Position numbers and translations under genes: made by a program. The notes under the pieces were generated by a model. That model did not search any database, was not told the origin of the DNA, and worked only from the letters and a program-made list of their open reading frames with translations. From positions 907,031 through 971,030 of the forward strand of contig NZ_LQCI01000034.1 in the NCBI RefSeq assembly GCF_001613935.1: a stretch of DNA of 64,000 nt, given 5' to 3'. This document shows positions 8,924 through 17,943 of the stretch, one piece after another; the stretch's first letter is position 1; each line of letters begins with the position of its first letter. This stretch comes from Amycolatopsis regifaucium (lineage in GTDB: Bacteria > Actinomycetota > Actinomycetes > Mycobacteriales > Pseudonocardiaceae).

Positions 8924-9376
8924 TTGCCCACGTACAGCCCCAAGCCCGGCGACGTCACTCGTGCCTGGCACGTGATCGACGCCGAGGATGTCGTGCTCGG
9001 CCGGCTCGCGACCGAGGTCGCCACGCTGCTGCGCGGCAAGCACAAGCCGACCTACGCCCCGCACGTGGACACCGGTGACTTCGTCATCATCGTCAACGCC
9101 GAGAAGGTGGCGCTCACCGGTAACAAGCGCGAGCAGAAGTTCGCGTACCGGCACAGCGGTTACCCCGGTGGTCTGCGTAAGCGCTCCTTCGGCGAACTGC
9201 TCGACACCAAGCCCGAGCACCTGCTCGAGAAGGTCGTCAAGGGCATGCTCCCGAAGAACAAGCTCGGCCGCGCCCAGGCGAAGAAGCTCAAGGTCTACGC
9301 CGGCCCCGGGCACCCGCACGCCGCGCAGCAGCCGCAGGCGCGCGAGATCACCAAGATCGCGCAGGTCGCGCAGTGA
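8924..9376 (+). CDS. rplM: 50S ribosomal protein L13
   Basis: 150 residues with the typical L13 core (WHVIDAEDVVLGRLAT, HSGYPGGL, GMLPKNKLGR). The TTG start is preceded by a GAGGT site; translation begins MPTYSPKPGDV as in other actinobacteria. It is first in the conserved rplM-rpsI pair, with the stop overlapping the rpsI start. Confidence 0.97.
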   Translation: MPTYSPKPGDVTRAWHVIDAEDVVLGRLATEVATLLRGKHKPTYAPHVDTGDFVIIVNAEKVALTGNKREQKFAYRHSGYPGGLRKRSFGELLDTKPEHLLEKVVKGMLPKNKLGRAQAKKLKVYAGPGHPHAAQQPQAREITKIAQVAQ

Positions 9377-9903
9377 GTGAGGAACAGTCTGTGACCAGCA
9401 CCGAGGAGACCGCGACGGAGGCCGTTGAGGCCGTCGCGACCACGGAGACCCCCGCGGTCGGCGACGCCGTCGCGACCAGCGAGACCCCGGCCGGTGCGCG
9501 CCCCTCGCGTGCCGCGGGTGGCAACGCCCAGACCGTCGGCCGCCGCAAGGAGGCCGTCGTCCGGGTGCGCGTCGTTCCCGGCACCGGTGAGTTCAAGCTC
9601 AACGGCCGCACGCTCGAAGAGTACTTCCCGAACAAGGTGCACCAGCAGCTCATCCGTGAGCCGCTGGTGACGGTCGACAAGCCCGACTCGTTCGACATCT
9701 TCGCCAACCTGCACGGTGGCGGGATCTCGGGCCAGGCCGGTGCGCTCCGCCTCGCGATCGCTCGCGCGCTCGTCGAGGTCGACGCCGACGACCGCCCGGC
9801 CCTGAAGAAGGCCGGCTTCCTGACCCGTGACGCCCGCGCCACGGAGCGGAAGAAGTACGGCCTCAAGAAGGCCCGTAAGGCTCCGCAGTACAGCAAGCGC
9901 TGA
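9373..9903 (+). CDS. rpsI: 30S ribosomal protein S9
   Basis: 176 residues. The GTG start overlaps the rplM stop by four bases (GTGA), so the genes are translationally coupled. The C-terminal 130 residues are canonical S9 (GRRKEAVVRVR, GGGISGQAGALRLAIARAL, basic tail ending QYSKR). About 45 residues of Thr/Ala/Glu-rich, probably disordered N-terminal extension precede it, common in actinobacterial S9. Confidence 0.97.
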   Translation: MSEEQSVTSTEETATEAVEAVATTETPAVGDAVATSETPAGARPSRAAGGNAQTVGRRKEAVVRVRVVPGTGEFKLNGRTLEEYFPNKVHQQLIREPLVTVDKPDSFDIFANLHGGGISGQAGALRLAIARALVEVDADDRPALKKAGFLTRDARATERKKYGLKKARKAPQYSKR

Positions 9904-9924
9904 TCGCGCCTCTGGCGCAACCCA

Positions 9925-9961
9925 CGGAAGCGCCCATCCGTCTCTCGGATGGGCGCTTCCG
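9925..9961 (+). terminator. Terminator of rplM-rpsI
   Basis: Perfect 16-base stem, CGGAAGCGCCCATCCG with its complement, loop TCTCT, followed by TGTTTC. Confidence 0.85.
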
Positions 9962-10038
9962 TGTTTCCCGGGTCCTTCCTTCCCCAACGGGCCCGTTGTC
10001 ACAGCAGTCCCCCGTGCCCCATGCGCCCCACCCGTTTC

Positions 10039-10088
10039 ACGATTAGCCCGCTAAAGTCGCTGCCTTCGCGTTTAGCCAGCTAAACGCG
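10039..10088 (+). repeat. Two adjacent dispersed palindromic elements
   Basis: Element 1 (10039-10060) has arms ACGATTAGC / GCTAAAGTCG. Element 2 (10067-10088) has CGCGTTTAGC-CA-GCTAAACGCG. Six bases lie between them. They sit between the rpsI terminator and the glmM promoter, not in a gene. Confidence 0.85.
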
Positions 10089-10160
10089 AAGCAGGGGTGC
10101 GGGGAGACAGGAGTGGGCACTGGCTAGGTTGTCGTGGTGGTTTTTCAAGGAGGTCGACAG

Positions 10161-11495
10161 ATGGCTCGTCTATTCGGTACCGACGGCGTACGTGGCCTCG
10201 CCAACGAGGAGCTGACCCCGGAGCTGGCGCTCGCTCTCGCCGCCAGCGCGGCGCGCGTGCTCGCCGCCCACGACCGCTCGCACCGCCCGGTCGCCGTCGT
10301 CGGCCGCGACCCGCGGGCCAGTGGCGAGATGCTCGAGGCCGCCGTTGTGGCAGGTCTCACGTCCGCCGGTGCCGACGTGCTCCGCCTCGGCGTCCTCCCC
10401 ACGCCCGCCGTCGCCTACCTGGTCGGCGCGCTCGAAGCGGACCTCGGCGTGATGATCTCCGCCTCCCACAACCCCATGCCCGACAACGGCATCAAGCTGT
10501 TCGCGGCAGGTGGCCACAAGCTTCCCGACGGGATCGAGGACGAGATCGAGGCCGGTCTCGACGCTCCTGTCACCCGGCCGACCGGCATCGGCGTCGGTCG
10601 CGTCCAGGACGTCCCCGACGCGGGTGACCGCTACATCCAGCACCTGCTGTCGGCCACCCCGCATCCGCTCGCGGGCCTCCGCGTCGTCGTCGACTGCGCC
10701 AACGGCGCGTCGTCGTTCGCGGCCCCCGAGGTCTACCGCAAGGCCGGCGCGGAGGTCATCGCGATCCACGCCGAGCCGGACGGCGTGAACATCAACGAAC
10801 GCTGTGGGTCTAATCACCCGGACGCGTTGCGCGCGGCCGTCGTCGAGCACAACGCCGACCTCGGGATCGCTCACGACGGTGACGCCGACCGCTGTGTCGC
10901 GGTCGACGCCACGGGTGAGCTCGTCGACGGCGACCAGATCATGGCCGTCCTCGCGCTCGCCCTCGCCGAGACCGGCGAGCTGACCAAAAACACCCTGGTC
11001 GCCACGGTCATGAGCAACCTGGGCCTGCACCTGGCGATGCGCGCGCACGACATCAACCTCGTCACCACCGCCGTCGGCGACCGCTACGTCCTGGAGGAAC
11101 TCCGCGCGAGCGGGTGCGCGCTCGGTGGCGAGCAGTCGGGCCACGTCGTTCTTCCCGCGTACGCGACCACCGGCGACGGCCTGCTCACCGCGCTGCGGGT
11201 GATGAGCCGCATGGCGTCCACCGGCAAGTCGCTCGCCGAACTCGCCGCCGTCATGAACCGCCTGCCGCAGGTGCTGGTGAACGTCCCCGTGGCGGACAAG
11301 GCGGCGGTCGCCGTCTCGCCCGCCGTCCGCGACGCCGTCGACGCCGTCGAGGCCGAACTCGGCGAAGAGGGCCGCGTGCTGCTGCGCCCGTCGGGCACTG
11401 AACAACTGGTCCGCGTCATGGTCGAAGCCACCGCGCACGACACCGCACAGGCGGCCGCCGACAGGCTCGCCGGCGTCGTCTCGTCGGCCTCGTAG
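10161..11495 (+). CDS. glmM: Phosphoglucosamine mutase
   Basis: 444 residues. It converts glucosamine-6-phosphate to glucosamine-1-phosphate for UDP-GlcNAc and peptidoglycan synthesis. The phosphoserine loop MISASHNPMPDNG (active Ser near residue 101), the metal loop DGDADR and the phosphate-binding RPSGTEQLVR are all present. The ATG at 10161 has a perfect AAGGAGG site 8 bases upstream; a GTG at 10134 would place extra residues in front of the conserved MARLFGTDGVRG. A TAGGTT box near 10123 may be the -10. Its partner glmS is 11 kb downstream, separated by the cassette region. Confidence 0.97.
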   Translation: MARLFGTDGVRGLANEELTPELALALAASAARVLAAHDRSHRPVAVVGRDPRASGEMLEAAVVAGLTSAGADVLRLGVLPTPAVAYLVGALEADLGVMISASHNPMPDNGIKLFAAGGHKLPDGIEDEIEAGLDAPVTRPTGIGVGRVQDVPDAGDRYIQHLLSATPHPLAGLRVVVDCANGASSFAAPEVYRKAGAEVIAIHAEPDGVNINERCGSNHPDALRAAVVEHNADLGIAHDGDADRCVAVDATGELVDGDQIMAVLALALAETGELTKNTLVATVMSNLGLHLAMRAHDINLVTTAVGDRYVLEELRASGCALGGEQSGHVVLPAYATTGDGLLTALRVMSRMASTGKSLAELAAVMNRLPQVLVNVPVADKAAVAVSPAVRDAVDAVEAELGEEGRVLLRPSGTEQLVRVMVEATAHDTAQAAADRLAGVVSSAS

Positions 11496-11541
11496 TCCCT
11501 CTCACGTTCTTCCCAAGTCGCTGCGCCCGGGTTACCGGCCC

Positions 11542-11558
11542 GGTACATTCCGTGTGCA
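11542..11558 (+). promoter_or_regulatory. Shared upstream motif of EspC-like cassette 1
   Basis: GGTACATTCCGTGTGCA lies 74 bases before the EspC-like start. A near-identical motif, GGTACATTCTTGTGTGCA, lies at 17944-17961 before cassette 2. The motif is probably promoter or regulator-binding sequence common to both cassettes. Confidence 0.5.
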
Positions 11559-11631
11559 AGGAACGGCACCGGGAGGGCTTGGGCCACGTCTGATCTCCGA
11601 CGCAGATCGTTGCCCAGGATGAGGGGGAGAC

Positions 11632-11943
11632 ATGGCCGGCGGCCACAAGGTCGATCCGCAAGCGCTGACGCAGGCGGCCAAGGCATTGAGCGACATTCCG
11701 AAGCACGCTTTGGCACAGCCGTTGGCGGCGGTCAAGGACATCCAGCTGGTCGCGATGGATTTCGGGCAAGGGCACCAGGAGAGCTACGGCCCGTACCGGC
11801 CCGCCGTCACCCGGCTGGCCAACATGGCCGGCAGCTACCTCAAGGCCGCTGACCTGTTCGCGCAGAAGCTGAACGCCTCGGGCGGCAAGTACGAGGCCAG
11901 CGAGGCGGACACGACTCAGTCCGTGAAAGAGAGCGGCCGGTGA
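11632..11943 (+). CDS. EspC-like type VII secretion substrate (cassette 1)
   Basis: 103 residues, mostly helical, with a C-terminal YEASE that fits the YxxxE export signal. Length, Ala-rich helices and position in front of a large WxG protein fit the EspC/ESX-secretion-associated family. The start has a strong GAGGGGGAG site. The stop overlaps the next start (GTGA). The paralogue at 18045-18359 has the same layout. The protein probably pairs with the large protein encoded next, as PE does with PPE; the pairing is inference. Confidence 0.75.
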   Translation: MAGGHKVDPQALTQAAKALSDIPKHALAQPLAAVKDIQLVAMDFGQGHQESYGPYRPAVTRLANMAGSYLKAADLFAQKLNASGGKYEASEADTTQSVKESGR

Positions 11944-14429
11944 CCGCCCAGGAAGAAGACGACCTCCCGACCCGCGCCGAGGTCGAGCAGATCATCAACG
12001 ACGAGCGGATCCCGTGGGACGTCCGGCGTGATCTCGCCCTGCAGTATCTCGACTACATCGAGGACGAAGACCCCGACGAGGTCGGCTTCGCCAGCGACGA
12101 GGACAAGAACGGTTTCCGTGACGCCGTAAAGGCGCAAATGAAGATCAGCGAAGGCGATCTCAACGGGAACAACCTCTGGGGCGGCATGCTGTCCGACACC
12201 CAGTTGATCAACAGTCTCGAAGACAGCGTCCAAGTCGCCTACGGCAACGCCAAGGGCTACGTGGACAAGTTCGCCGAGGAAGGCCGTCAGGCGAATCAGA
12301 AGGCGAACGCCGACGCCAGGGCCGGTCTCGACCAGATGGCCTCCAAAGCGACCGCGACCAACCCGGCGGCGGAAACCTCGGATCAAATCCTGGACTTCGG
12401 CAAGCCGTCGTTCCGCAACATCGAGATCTTCGTCCCGCTCTACAACCGTTCCGTCGCGGCGGTGCGTTCCGGTGCTCCGGCCGATATCAACCAGCTGCGT
12501 GAACTGTACGACCAGCAGCGGAAGATCCCGTTCGGCAAGTTCGCCGCGGGTGCCGACGAATTCACGAAGCTGAAAGAGGCGGTCGTCACTTCCTCCGGTG
12601 ATGTTTCCGGGGAGATGAAGAAGAACCTCGGCGGCTGGGAGGGTGCCGCCGCCGACCAGGCGCGGACCTATCAGCAGAACTACGAGGCCAAGACGAAGGT
12701 CGTCGCGGACGGCGCGGAGCACGCGGCCGTCGCGATGATGACGGCGGCCGCCTCGGTCGCGAAGTTCTGCCGGGACAAGGCCGACTGGATGGTCAAGGCC
12801 TCATGCGACCGTCTCGGTGAGGTGACCGCGCAGGATCTGGACCGGATCATCCGCATCGCGGAGCTCGGCAACAACGCCAGCCAGGATGACTTCAAGCACT
12901 GCTCGAAGTTCCTCGACCAGCAGTCGCGCGACATGATCAACGACGACGACTGCGACCTCGACGACGAGACGATCGATCACATCATCAAACAGGTCCAAGC
13001 CTATTTGTCGGGGACCTTCAACCCCTTCTATTCGCAGTACCTGAACGATTTCAGGACCATGTGCGCCAACACCCACACCGCGGTCGCCGGGGCGTGGCAA
13101 GGTCTCACCGACTTCTTCAGCCAGCTCGAGGAGAACCCGTTCGTCAATCTCGACGCGGCGGCAGGCACCTCGGACGGTGGATTCAAGACCGAGGGAGGGC
13201 AGGACAGCGGCGGCGGTCGTACCGGTGGCCCGGGGCCCGGGCCCGGTAGTGGCGGGGGCGGTGACACCACGCCGATCGGCGACACGAAGCCTCCGGCGCC
13301 ACCGAGCCCTCCGGACCCGAACATCAACCCTGTCACGGACAAGCCGCTCGAAGTCGACCCGGAGACCGGCGAGGCTTACCCGATCGATCCGCGCACCGGC
13401 GAGGCAGTCAAGCCCGATGGTCCGGAAACCGTCACCGTAGAGCAGGGCGATCACAAGATCTCCATGGCCGAGCCTGGCAAGGACGGCAAAATGGATATCT
13501 CGGTCGACGACGGCACAGGGCACCCGAAGGACTACAAGCTCGACTTCGGTGATTCGCGGCCGTTGCCGGACGACACTCCCAACCGCGGACCCGGTGGTGA
13601 CGCGGCGGCGGGCGGGGCGATCCATCGCGACACCGCACAACGGCCGGACGCTCCGCGCGCCGACGACCAGGCGTTCAAGCCCGGCCCGGACGGCAAGATC
13701 CACATCGAGGACGGTGGGCTCAAGATCACCGCCGAGCGGCCGGACGGAGCCGACGGACCCACGCGGGTGACGGTCGACGACGGCAGCGGCAAGCCGACGA
13801 CGTACACCCTCGGCGAAGAGGGGCCCGCCGCCAGGACGGCCGCCGGAGCCGGTGGTGGCGCCCCCGACGTCCGTCCGGACGCCGCTGTCCCGGGTGGCAG
13901 GCACGCCGCCGAGCACGTTCCCGGTCAGCCGGTGGAAGCGGCGGCGAGGGAACACGCGACGGCGCAGAGCGCTCCGGCGCCGGTGTCACAGGGTGGGGAC
14001 CAGGGTGTGCGCACGCACGAGGTTCCGGTTTCCGGCGCGGTTGAAGTCCCGGCCGCCGCAACCGAGCAGACCACCTCGGCGGCGGCTTCGGATTCGACGT
14101 CACCGCAGTCGTGGAGCAACCCACTGAGTGACGATGGACTTGACGAGGCCTCCGATCCGGCGGGCACCGGTGGCGGCGTACCCACTTCTTCGACCTCGGG
14201 CCTCGGCTCGGCGCCGGGTGGGGGCGGCGATCAGTCCGCCGCCATGGGCGGTGGAATGGGGATGCTGGGCGGCGGCATGATGGGCGGTGCCGGAGCGGGC
14301 GGCAGCGGCGAGGACCAGCAGCGCACCTCGAGCGGCTACCGCGTCGACGGCGGCCTCTTCGACACCGCGACGTCGACCAGCCGGATCAGCGGCTCTCTCG
14401 ACGACGACGGCGTCATCGGGTTCCGCTAG
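11940..14429 (+). CDS. Large WxG-containing, Gly/Pro-rich putative type VII substrate (cassette 1)
   Basis: 829 residues, GTG start coupled to the EspC-like gene. Residues 1-400 are helical with a WEG turn at 233-235 (WXG100-like hairpin) and several cysteines (FC, SCDR, HCSK, DDCD, MCAN) that could form disulfides. A Gly/Pro linker (about 415-450) follows, then TGEAYPIDPRTGEAV. Two copies of a repeat unit follow (about 500-538 and 582-627), each ending in a VDDGxGxPxxYxL segment. The end is a Gly/Met-rich stretch and a tail containing YRVDGGLFDT and RISGSLDDDG. The paralogue at 18356-20767 shares every block. No toxin domain is recognised. Export as a large surface or extracellular protein is inferred. 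Confidence 0.75.
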   Translation: MTAQEEDDLPTRAEVEQIINDERIPWDVRRDLALQYLDYIEDEDPDEVGFASDEDKNGFRDAVKAQMKISEGDLNGNNLWGGMLSDTQLINSLEDSVQVAYGNAKGYVDKFAEEGRQANQKANADARAGLDQMASKATATNPAAETSDQILDFGKPSFRNIEIFVPLYNRSVAAVRSGAPADINQLRELYDQQRKIPFGKFAAGADEFTKLKEAVVTSSGDVSGEMKKNLGGWEGAAADQARTYQQNYEAKTKVVADGAEHAAVAMMTAAASVAKFCRDKADWMVKASCDRLGEVTAQDLDRIIRIAELGNNASQDDFKHCSKFLDQQSRDMINDDDCDLDDETIDHIIKQVQAYLSGTFNPFYSQYLNDFRTMCANTHTAVAGAWQGLTDFFSQLEENPFVNLDAAAGTSDGGFKTEGGQDSGGGRTGGPGPGPGSGGGGDTTPIGDTKPPAPPSPPDPNINPVTDKPLEVDPETGEAYPIDPRTGEAVKPDGPETVTVEQGDHKISMAEPGKDGKMDISVDDGTGHPKDYKLDFGDSRPLPDDTPNRGPGGDAAAGGAIHRDTAQRPDAPRADDQAFKPGPDGKIHIEDGGLKITAERPDGADGPTRVTVDDGSGKPTTYTLGEEGPAARTAAGAGGGAPDVRPDAAVPGGRHAAEHVPGQPVEAAAREHATAQSAPAPVSQGGDQGVRTHEVPVSGAVEVPAAATEQTTSAAASDSTSPQSWSNPLSDDGLDEASDPAGTGGGVPTSSTSGLGSAPGGGGDQSAAMGGGMGMLGGGMMGGAGAGGSGEDQQRTSSGYRVDGGLFDTATSTSRISGSLDDDGVIGFR

Positions 14430-14459
14430 CGGCCGGCATCGGCGAGGGGAGGACTGACC

Positions 14460-14939
14460 GTGAGTTCCGAGGACGCGCTTGCCGCGATGAAGAGCAGATT
14501 GGCGGCTCTGGAAAGCGAGAATTCCGCCAGGATGGCGCTGCTCGACAAGCGCCGTGAAGAGGCGCTCGCCGAGAGCAAGGAGAAGTTCGACAAGCAGGCG
14601 AAGATCCAAGGCGGCGTCATCGTCCGGTTGCAGGAGCGCAACCGCAAGGCCAAGGCCGCGGGCGGCTGGGCGACCGAGTCGACGCTGGCCGAGAAGGTCG
14701 AAGACGACGGCGATTTCGGGTTCGAGGAGGACGAGGCCGAGAACGAGCGCCGTGCCGGGTACCGGACGGCCGAGGAGCCACCGATCGCGTACCGGCCGCC
14801 TGCCCCGTCGGCGCCGCCAGCCTCGCCGCCGCCTCCGGCGCCGGTCCCGGAAGAGCGTCCGGCCGGACGGCACCGGCGGGCGGCGGCCGCGCGGGGCGAC
14901 GACGACGATTTCGCCAACACCGACTGGCTGGCGACCTGA
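14460..14939 (+). CDS. Coiled-coil protein with acidic DDDDF tail (cassette 1)
   Basis: 159 residues, GTG start behind GGGGAGG. Residues 1-65 are a charged heptad-like helix, probably coiled coil. Residues 75-135 are acidic then Pro-rich, and the C-terminus is RGDDDDFANTDWLAT. The paralogue at 20796-21335 ends DDDDFSNNSWMVD, and the 5560-5922 product has DEDEDFSQ. The conserved acidic-Phe tail at the cassette end suggests a shared partner, perhaps a chaperone or docking protein for the large substrate; function unknown. Confidence 0.7.
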   Translation: MSSEDALAAMKSRLAALESENSARMALLDKRREEALAESKEKFDKQAKIQGGVIVRLQERNRKAKAAGGWATESTLAEKVEDDGDFGFEEDEAENERRAGYRTAEEPPIAYRPPAPSAPPASPPPPAPVPEERPAGRHRRAAAARGDDDDFANTDWLAT

Positions 14940-14943
14940 GTCG

Positions 14944-15876
14944 TCAGGTTCGCAGTGTCACGATGGCCCGCTCGACGCCGTGGAAGACGGCGTGCGTCTT
15001 GTACCGCACATCCTCGGCGACGTGGTCGGCGGTCAGGACCTCGGCGAGGGCGCGGAGTGCCACTTCGCCCTCCGCGACCGCGACGCGCGAGCCGGGGCAG
15101 GTGTGCCTGCCGAGGCCGAACGCGAGTTCGGCGTCGGGGCCGAGCGGGATGGCCAGTTTGTCTCCTGACGTGAAGTCCTTGCCGGACAAGGAGAACGGCG
15201 CGATCACGCGGCGGGCGGCGAAGCGGGTCGGGGCGATTTCGTGGATCAGTCCGCGTACGTCGTCGAGGACGTCTGGGCGGCGTAAAGTTTCAAGGGCGCC
15301 GAGGGCGAGGAAGTTCATGGAGTTCTCGTACGCGGCGTGGGCGAGCATCACCGGCGTGATCATCAGTTCGTCTTCGGTGATCCGGCCTACTTCGTGCGCT
15401 TCGCGAAGCAGCGCCAGTCCGCCGCCTTCGACGGCCGTCGCCTTGAGGAAGAACATCGCCACCCTGAGCGCGGCGGTGTCCGCTCCGGCCGGTCCGCCCG
15501 ACCAGACGTCCAGATTCGCGGCCGTCTCGGACAGGTTCGTCAGCAGCTTCTCGTCAAGCGGCTCGACCGTGCCGAGCACCGCCTCGGTCACCCTGGCCGC
15601 CACTGGCCTGGCGAAGTCGGCCACCAGGTCGAACCGGGCACGCGACTTTAGCCCCCTAATCGTGACGCGGAGGTCGGCGAGCACCTCCTCCGGCAGGGGC
15701 TCCACCAGGGCGATGACCTCCTTGACGACCGCGCGCAGCCGCCGGTGGTCGGCCCCGTCCATCAGCAGGAGGTTCGGGGTCTCGGCGGCGGCACCGCCCG
15801 GATTCGAGCTGAGCTCGCGGTCGCGCAGGGCCTTGACGCGGTCCGCCGGATCGTCCAGCACGAAGAAGTCGTCCAC
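14944..15876 (-). CDS. Short, atypical cytochrome P450
   Basis: 310 residues, against about 400 for typical bacterial P450s. The heme-binding loop FGLGRHTCPG (Cys260) is clear, and MLAHAAYENSMNFLALGAL looks like the I helix. No normal K-helix ExxR is seen: the matching stretch reads LIHEIAPTRFAARR. The N-terminal substrate-recognition part is shortened. A dispersed palindrome is read in frame as residues about 70-79. The GTG start lacks a good ribosome site, so the start is uncertain. The start is 39 bases from the divergent FAAL gene, so joint control is likely. Substrate may be an acyl chain on the neighbouring carrier protein (inference). Confidence 0.8.
   Translation of the reverse strand: MDDFFVLDDPADRVKALRDRELSSNPGGAAAETPNLLLMDGADHRRLRAVVKEVIALVEPLPEEVLADLRVTIRGLKSRARFDLVADFARPVAARVTEAVLGTVEPLDEKLLTNLSETAANLDVWSGGPAGADTAALRVAMFFLKATAVEGGGLALLREAHEVGRITEDELMITPVMLAHAAYENSMNFLALGALETLRRPDVLDDVRGLIHEIAPTRFAARRVIAPFSLSGKDFTSGDKLAIPLGPDAELAFGLGRHTCPGSRVAVAEGEVALRALAEVLTADHVAEDVRYKTHAVFHGVERAIVTLRT
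15641..15669 (-). repeat. Dispersed palindromic element inside the P450 gene
   Basis: The plus strand reads CGCGACTTTAGC-CCCC-TAATCGTGACGCG, a five-C core variant with arms degenerate at the outside. The P450 gene reads it without a stop, as VTIRGLKSRA. Confidence 0.75.
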
Positions 15877-15881
15877 GTTCG

Positions 15882-15910
15882 TATGATGCCCATGCCGCGG
15901 CCGGAGGAGG
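15882..15910 (+). promoter_or_regulatory. Probable FAAL promoter -10 and ribosome site
   Basis: TATGAT at 15882-15887 is a good actinobacterial -10, and GGAGGAGG at 15903-15910 lies 5 bases before GTG 15916. This decides the FAAL start over the in-frame ATGs at 15883, 15886 and 15892, which precede the ribosome site. Confidence 0.6.
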
Positions 15911-15915
15911 TGCCA

Positions 15916-17610
15916 GTGCCTGCAAAACAGCCATCAGAAGTGCCCGAGGAAGTGTTGCGGACCCCGCTCGTGCACCGCTTGCTCGGGCGCGCCGACGTCG
16001 AGCGCCCGGCGTACACGCATCTCGACTGCTCGAACCGGCACGAACCTGTCGAAGACACGTTGACCTGGGCTGAGCTCCTCAGCCACGTTCGTGCGGTCGC
16101 GGCGAGATTGCGCGAGCTGATCCAGCCTGGAGACCGCGTCGCGATCACGGCGCGACAGGACCTCAAGTACATCGTCGCGTTCTTCGGCGCGCTGTACGCC
16201 GGAGCCGTCGCGGTGCCGTTGTCCGCGCCGGACGTCCGTGCGCACCGCGAGCGGCTCGTCGGGGTCCTCAATGATTGCGACGCCGACATCTGGCTCACCT
16301 CGGACGCCCTGGTCGAGCGACTCACGGAGTTCGCCGAGGCCGAGCCGGTTCCGGCGCCGCGCGAGATCGTCGCCGTCGACACCCTGCCGTCGGACCCGGC
16401 GGACCGCTCGTCGCCGTCGCAGGTCTCTCCCGAAGATCCCGCTTATCTGCAGTACACGTCCGGCACGACGCGATCACCCGCCGGCGTGATCATCACGCAT
16501 CGGGCGCTCTCGGCCTCGTGCTGGCAGATCTGCGAGGCCTACGACGTCGACGAGCACACCACGTGCGTCGGCTGGATCCCGTTCTTCCACGACATGGGGC
16601 TGGCGCAACTGATCGCGGGAACGATGCACTCCGGCGGCCGGACGGTGTTCATCGCGCCGCTGGAGTTCATCCGGCGCCCGGAGCGCTGGCTGCTGCTGAT
16701 GTCGAGATATCCGAACACGCTCACGGCGGCCCCGAATTTCGCGTACGACCTGGTGACCGAGGCCGTGCCCGAGTCGAAGCGCGCCGAGTACGACCTGTCG
16801 ACGGTGTCGATCGCGCTCAGCGGCAGCGAACCGGTGCGGGCGGCGACCGTCCGGGATTTCCTCGCCGCCTACGAGCCGCACGGCTTCCCGCGGGGCGCGT
16901 TCCGGCCGTCTTACGGCCTGGCCGAGGCGACGGTCTACGTCGCCAGCGGCGACTCCGGCGGGCCGGTGGTGACCGAGGTGGACGGCCGCGAGGTCGTCGA
17001 GATCGGCTGGCCACGGGGCCAGCGGGTCCGCGTCGTCGCCCCAGCGGATCGCGTTTCGCCCGCTAAAGGCGACGTGGGCGGGACGGGGGAGATCTGGGTC
17101 AAGGGGCCCAACGTGGGGGCCGGGTACTGGCGACGTCCGGAGCTGACCGCCGAGGTGTTCGACGCCGAACTCGACGGGGAGCGAGGCTGGCTCCGCACCG
17201 GTGACCTGGGATGGATCCGGGACGGCAGGCTCTCCGTGACCGGACGCCTGAAGGATCTGATCATCATCGACGGCCGCAACCACAGCCCCCACGACATCGA
17301 AGAGACCGTCGCCGCCGCTCACCCCCTTCTCGGACCCGAGCGGGTCGCCGCGTTCTCGGTCGATCTGGACGACGGCGAGGGTGTCGTCGTGGTCGCCGAG
17401 CGTGCGCGGAAGGCCTCCGACTTCGTCGAGGACGAGGTCGCGCGGGCGGCCACCCGCGCCGTCGCCGAACGCCACGACGTGCGGCTCAAGGCTTTCCTCC
17501 TGGTGAAACCCGGCGGGCTGCCGCGAACCTCCAGCGGCAAGGTCGCGCGTTCCGCGGCCAGAACGCGATACTGGACGACGGATGGGACAGAATCCCCTCA
17601 TGGCAGCTGA
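15916..17610 (+). CDS. Fatty-acyl-AMP ligase (FadD32/FAAL type)
   Basis: 564 residues of the ANL adenylate-forming superfamily. P-loop YTSGTTRSPAGVI, SYGLAEATVY, TGDLGWIRDG and C-terminal PRTSSGKVAR (catalytic Lys) are all present. The sequence resembles FAALs, which load fatty acids onto a carrier protein rather than CoA; the overlapping acyl carrier gene supports that. A dispersed palindrome is read in frame near residues 378-387 (ADRVSPAKGD), between the core motifs. The product is probably an acyl-ACP for the neighbouring P450 or an unlinked assembly line (inference). Confidence 0.88.
   Translation: MPAKQPSEVPEEVLRTPLVHRLLGRADVERPAYTHLDCSNRHEPVEDTLTWAELLSHVRAVAARLRELIQPGDRVAITARQDLKYIVAFFGALYAGAVAVPLSAPDVRAHRERLVGVLNDCDADIWLTSDALVERLTEFAEAEPVPAPREIVAVDTLPSDPADRSSPSQVSPEDPAYLQYTSGTTRSPAGVIITHRALSASCWQICEAYDVDEHTTCVGWIPFFHDMGLAQLIAGTMHSGGRTVFIAPLEFIRRPERWLLLMSRYPNTLTAAPNFAYDLVTEAVPESKRAEYDLSTVSIALSGSEPVRAATVRDFLAAYEPHGFPRGAFRPSYGLAEATVYVASGDSGGPVVTEVDGREVVEIGWPRGQRVRVVAPADRVSPAKGDVGGTGEIWVKGPNVGAGYWRRPELTAEVFDAELDGERGWLRTGDLGWIRDGRLSVTGRLKDLIIIDGRNHSPHDIEETVAAAHPLLGPERVAAFSVDLDDGEGVVVVAERARKASDFVEDEVARAATRAVAERHDVRLKAFLLVKPGGLPRTSSGKVARSAARTRYWTTDGTESPHGS
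17047..17073 (+). repeat. Dispersed palindromic element inside the FAAL gene
   Basis: GATCGCGTTTCGCCCGCTAA then AGGCGAC. The TTTCGC variant removes the TAG that the canonical sequence would give in this frame, so the copy is translated as DRVSPAKGD. Confidence 0.75.
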
Positions 17611-17905
17611 CGGGAGCGAGTACGTCGACGAGATCAAGGCCCTCGTCTGCAAGACCTTCGACGTCGATCCGGACACCATCGACGAGAACACGCCCTTCGC
17701 CGAAATGGGCGTCGACTCCCGGCGCCGGGTCCGGCTCCTGGCGACGGTCGAGGTGGAATTCGGGATCGACATCGACCTCGACGAGCTGGATCGGCTGGTC
17801 GACATCCGGGGCGCGGCCACCGTGCTCGCCGAGGCCGTCGAAGCGGGCGGGCAACCGCGAAAACGCGGTCTACCAGGCTTCTTGCGCCGAAACCGTTTGA
17901 GTTAG
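17600..17905 (+). CDS. Acyl carrier protein
   Basis: 101 residues from ATG 17600, overlapping the FAAL stop by 11 bases (an ATG at 17582 is the alternative). MGVDSRRRVRLLATVEVEFG holds the phosphopantetheine Ser (DSR in place of the usual DSL). The acidic helices around it fit a free-standing carrier protein. A basic tail (RKRGLPGFLRRNRLS) extends beyond the fold. Coupling to the FAAL gene makes it the likely acyl acceptor. Confidence 0.88.
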   Translation: MAADGSEYVDEIKALVCKTFDVDPDTIDENTPFAEMGVDSRRRVRLLATVEVEFGIDIDLDELDRLVDIRGAATVLAEAVEAGGQPRKRGLPGFLRRNRLS

Positions 17906-17943
17906 CAAAGGTATGAATGTTCCTGCGGCTTCGATGACCGGTG

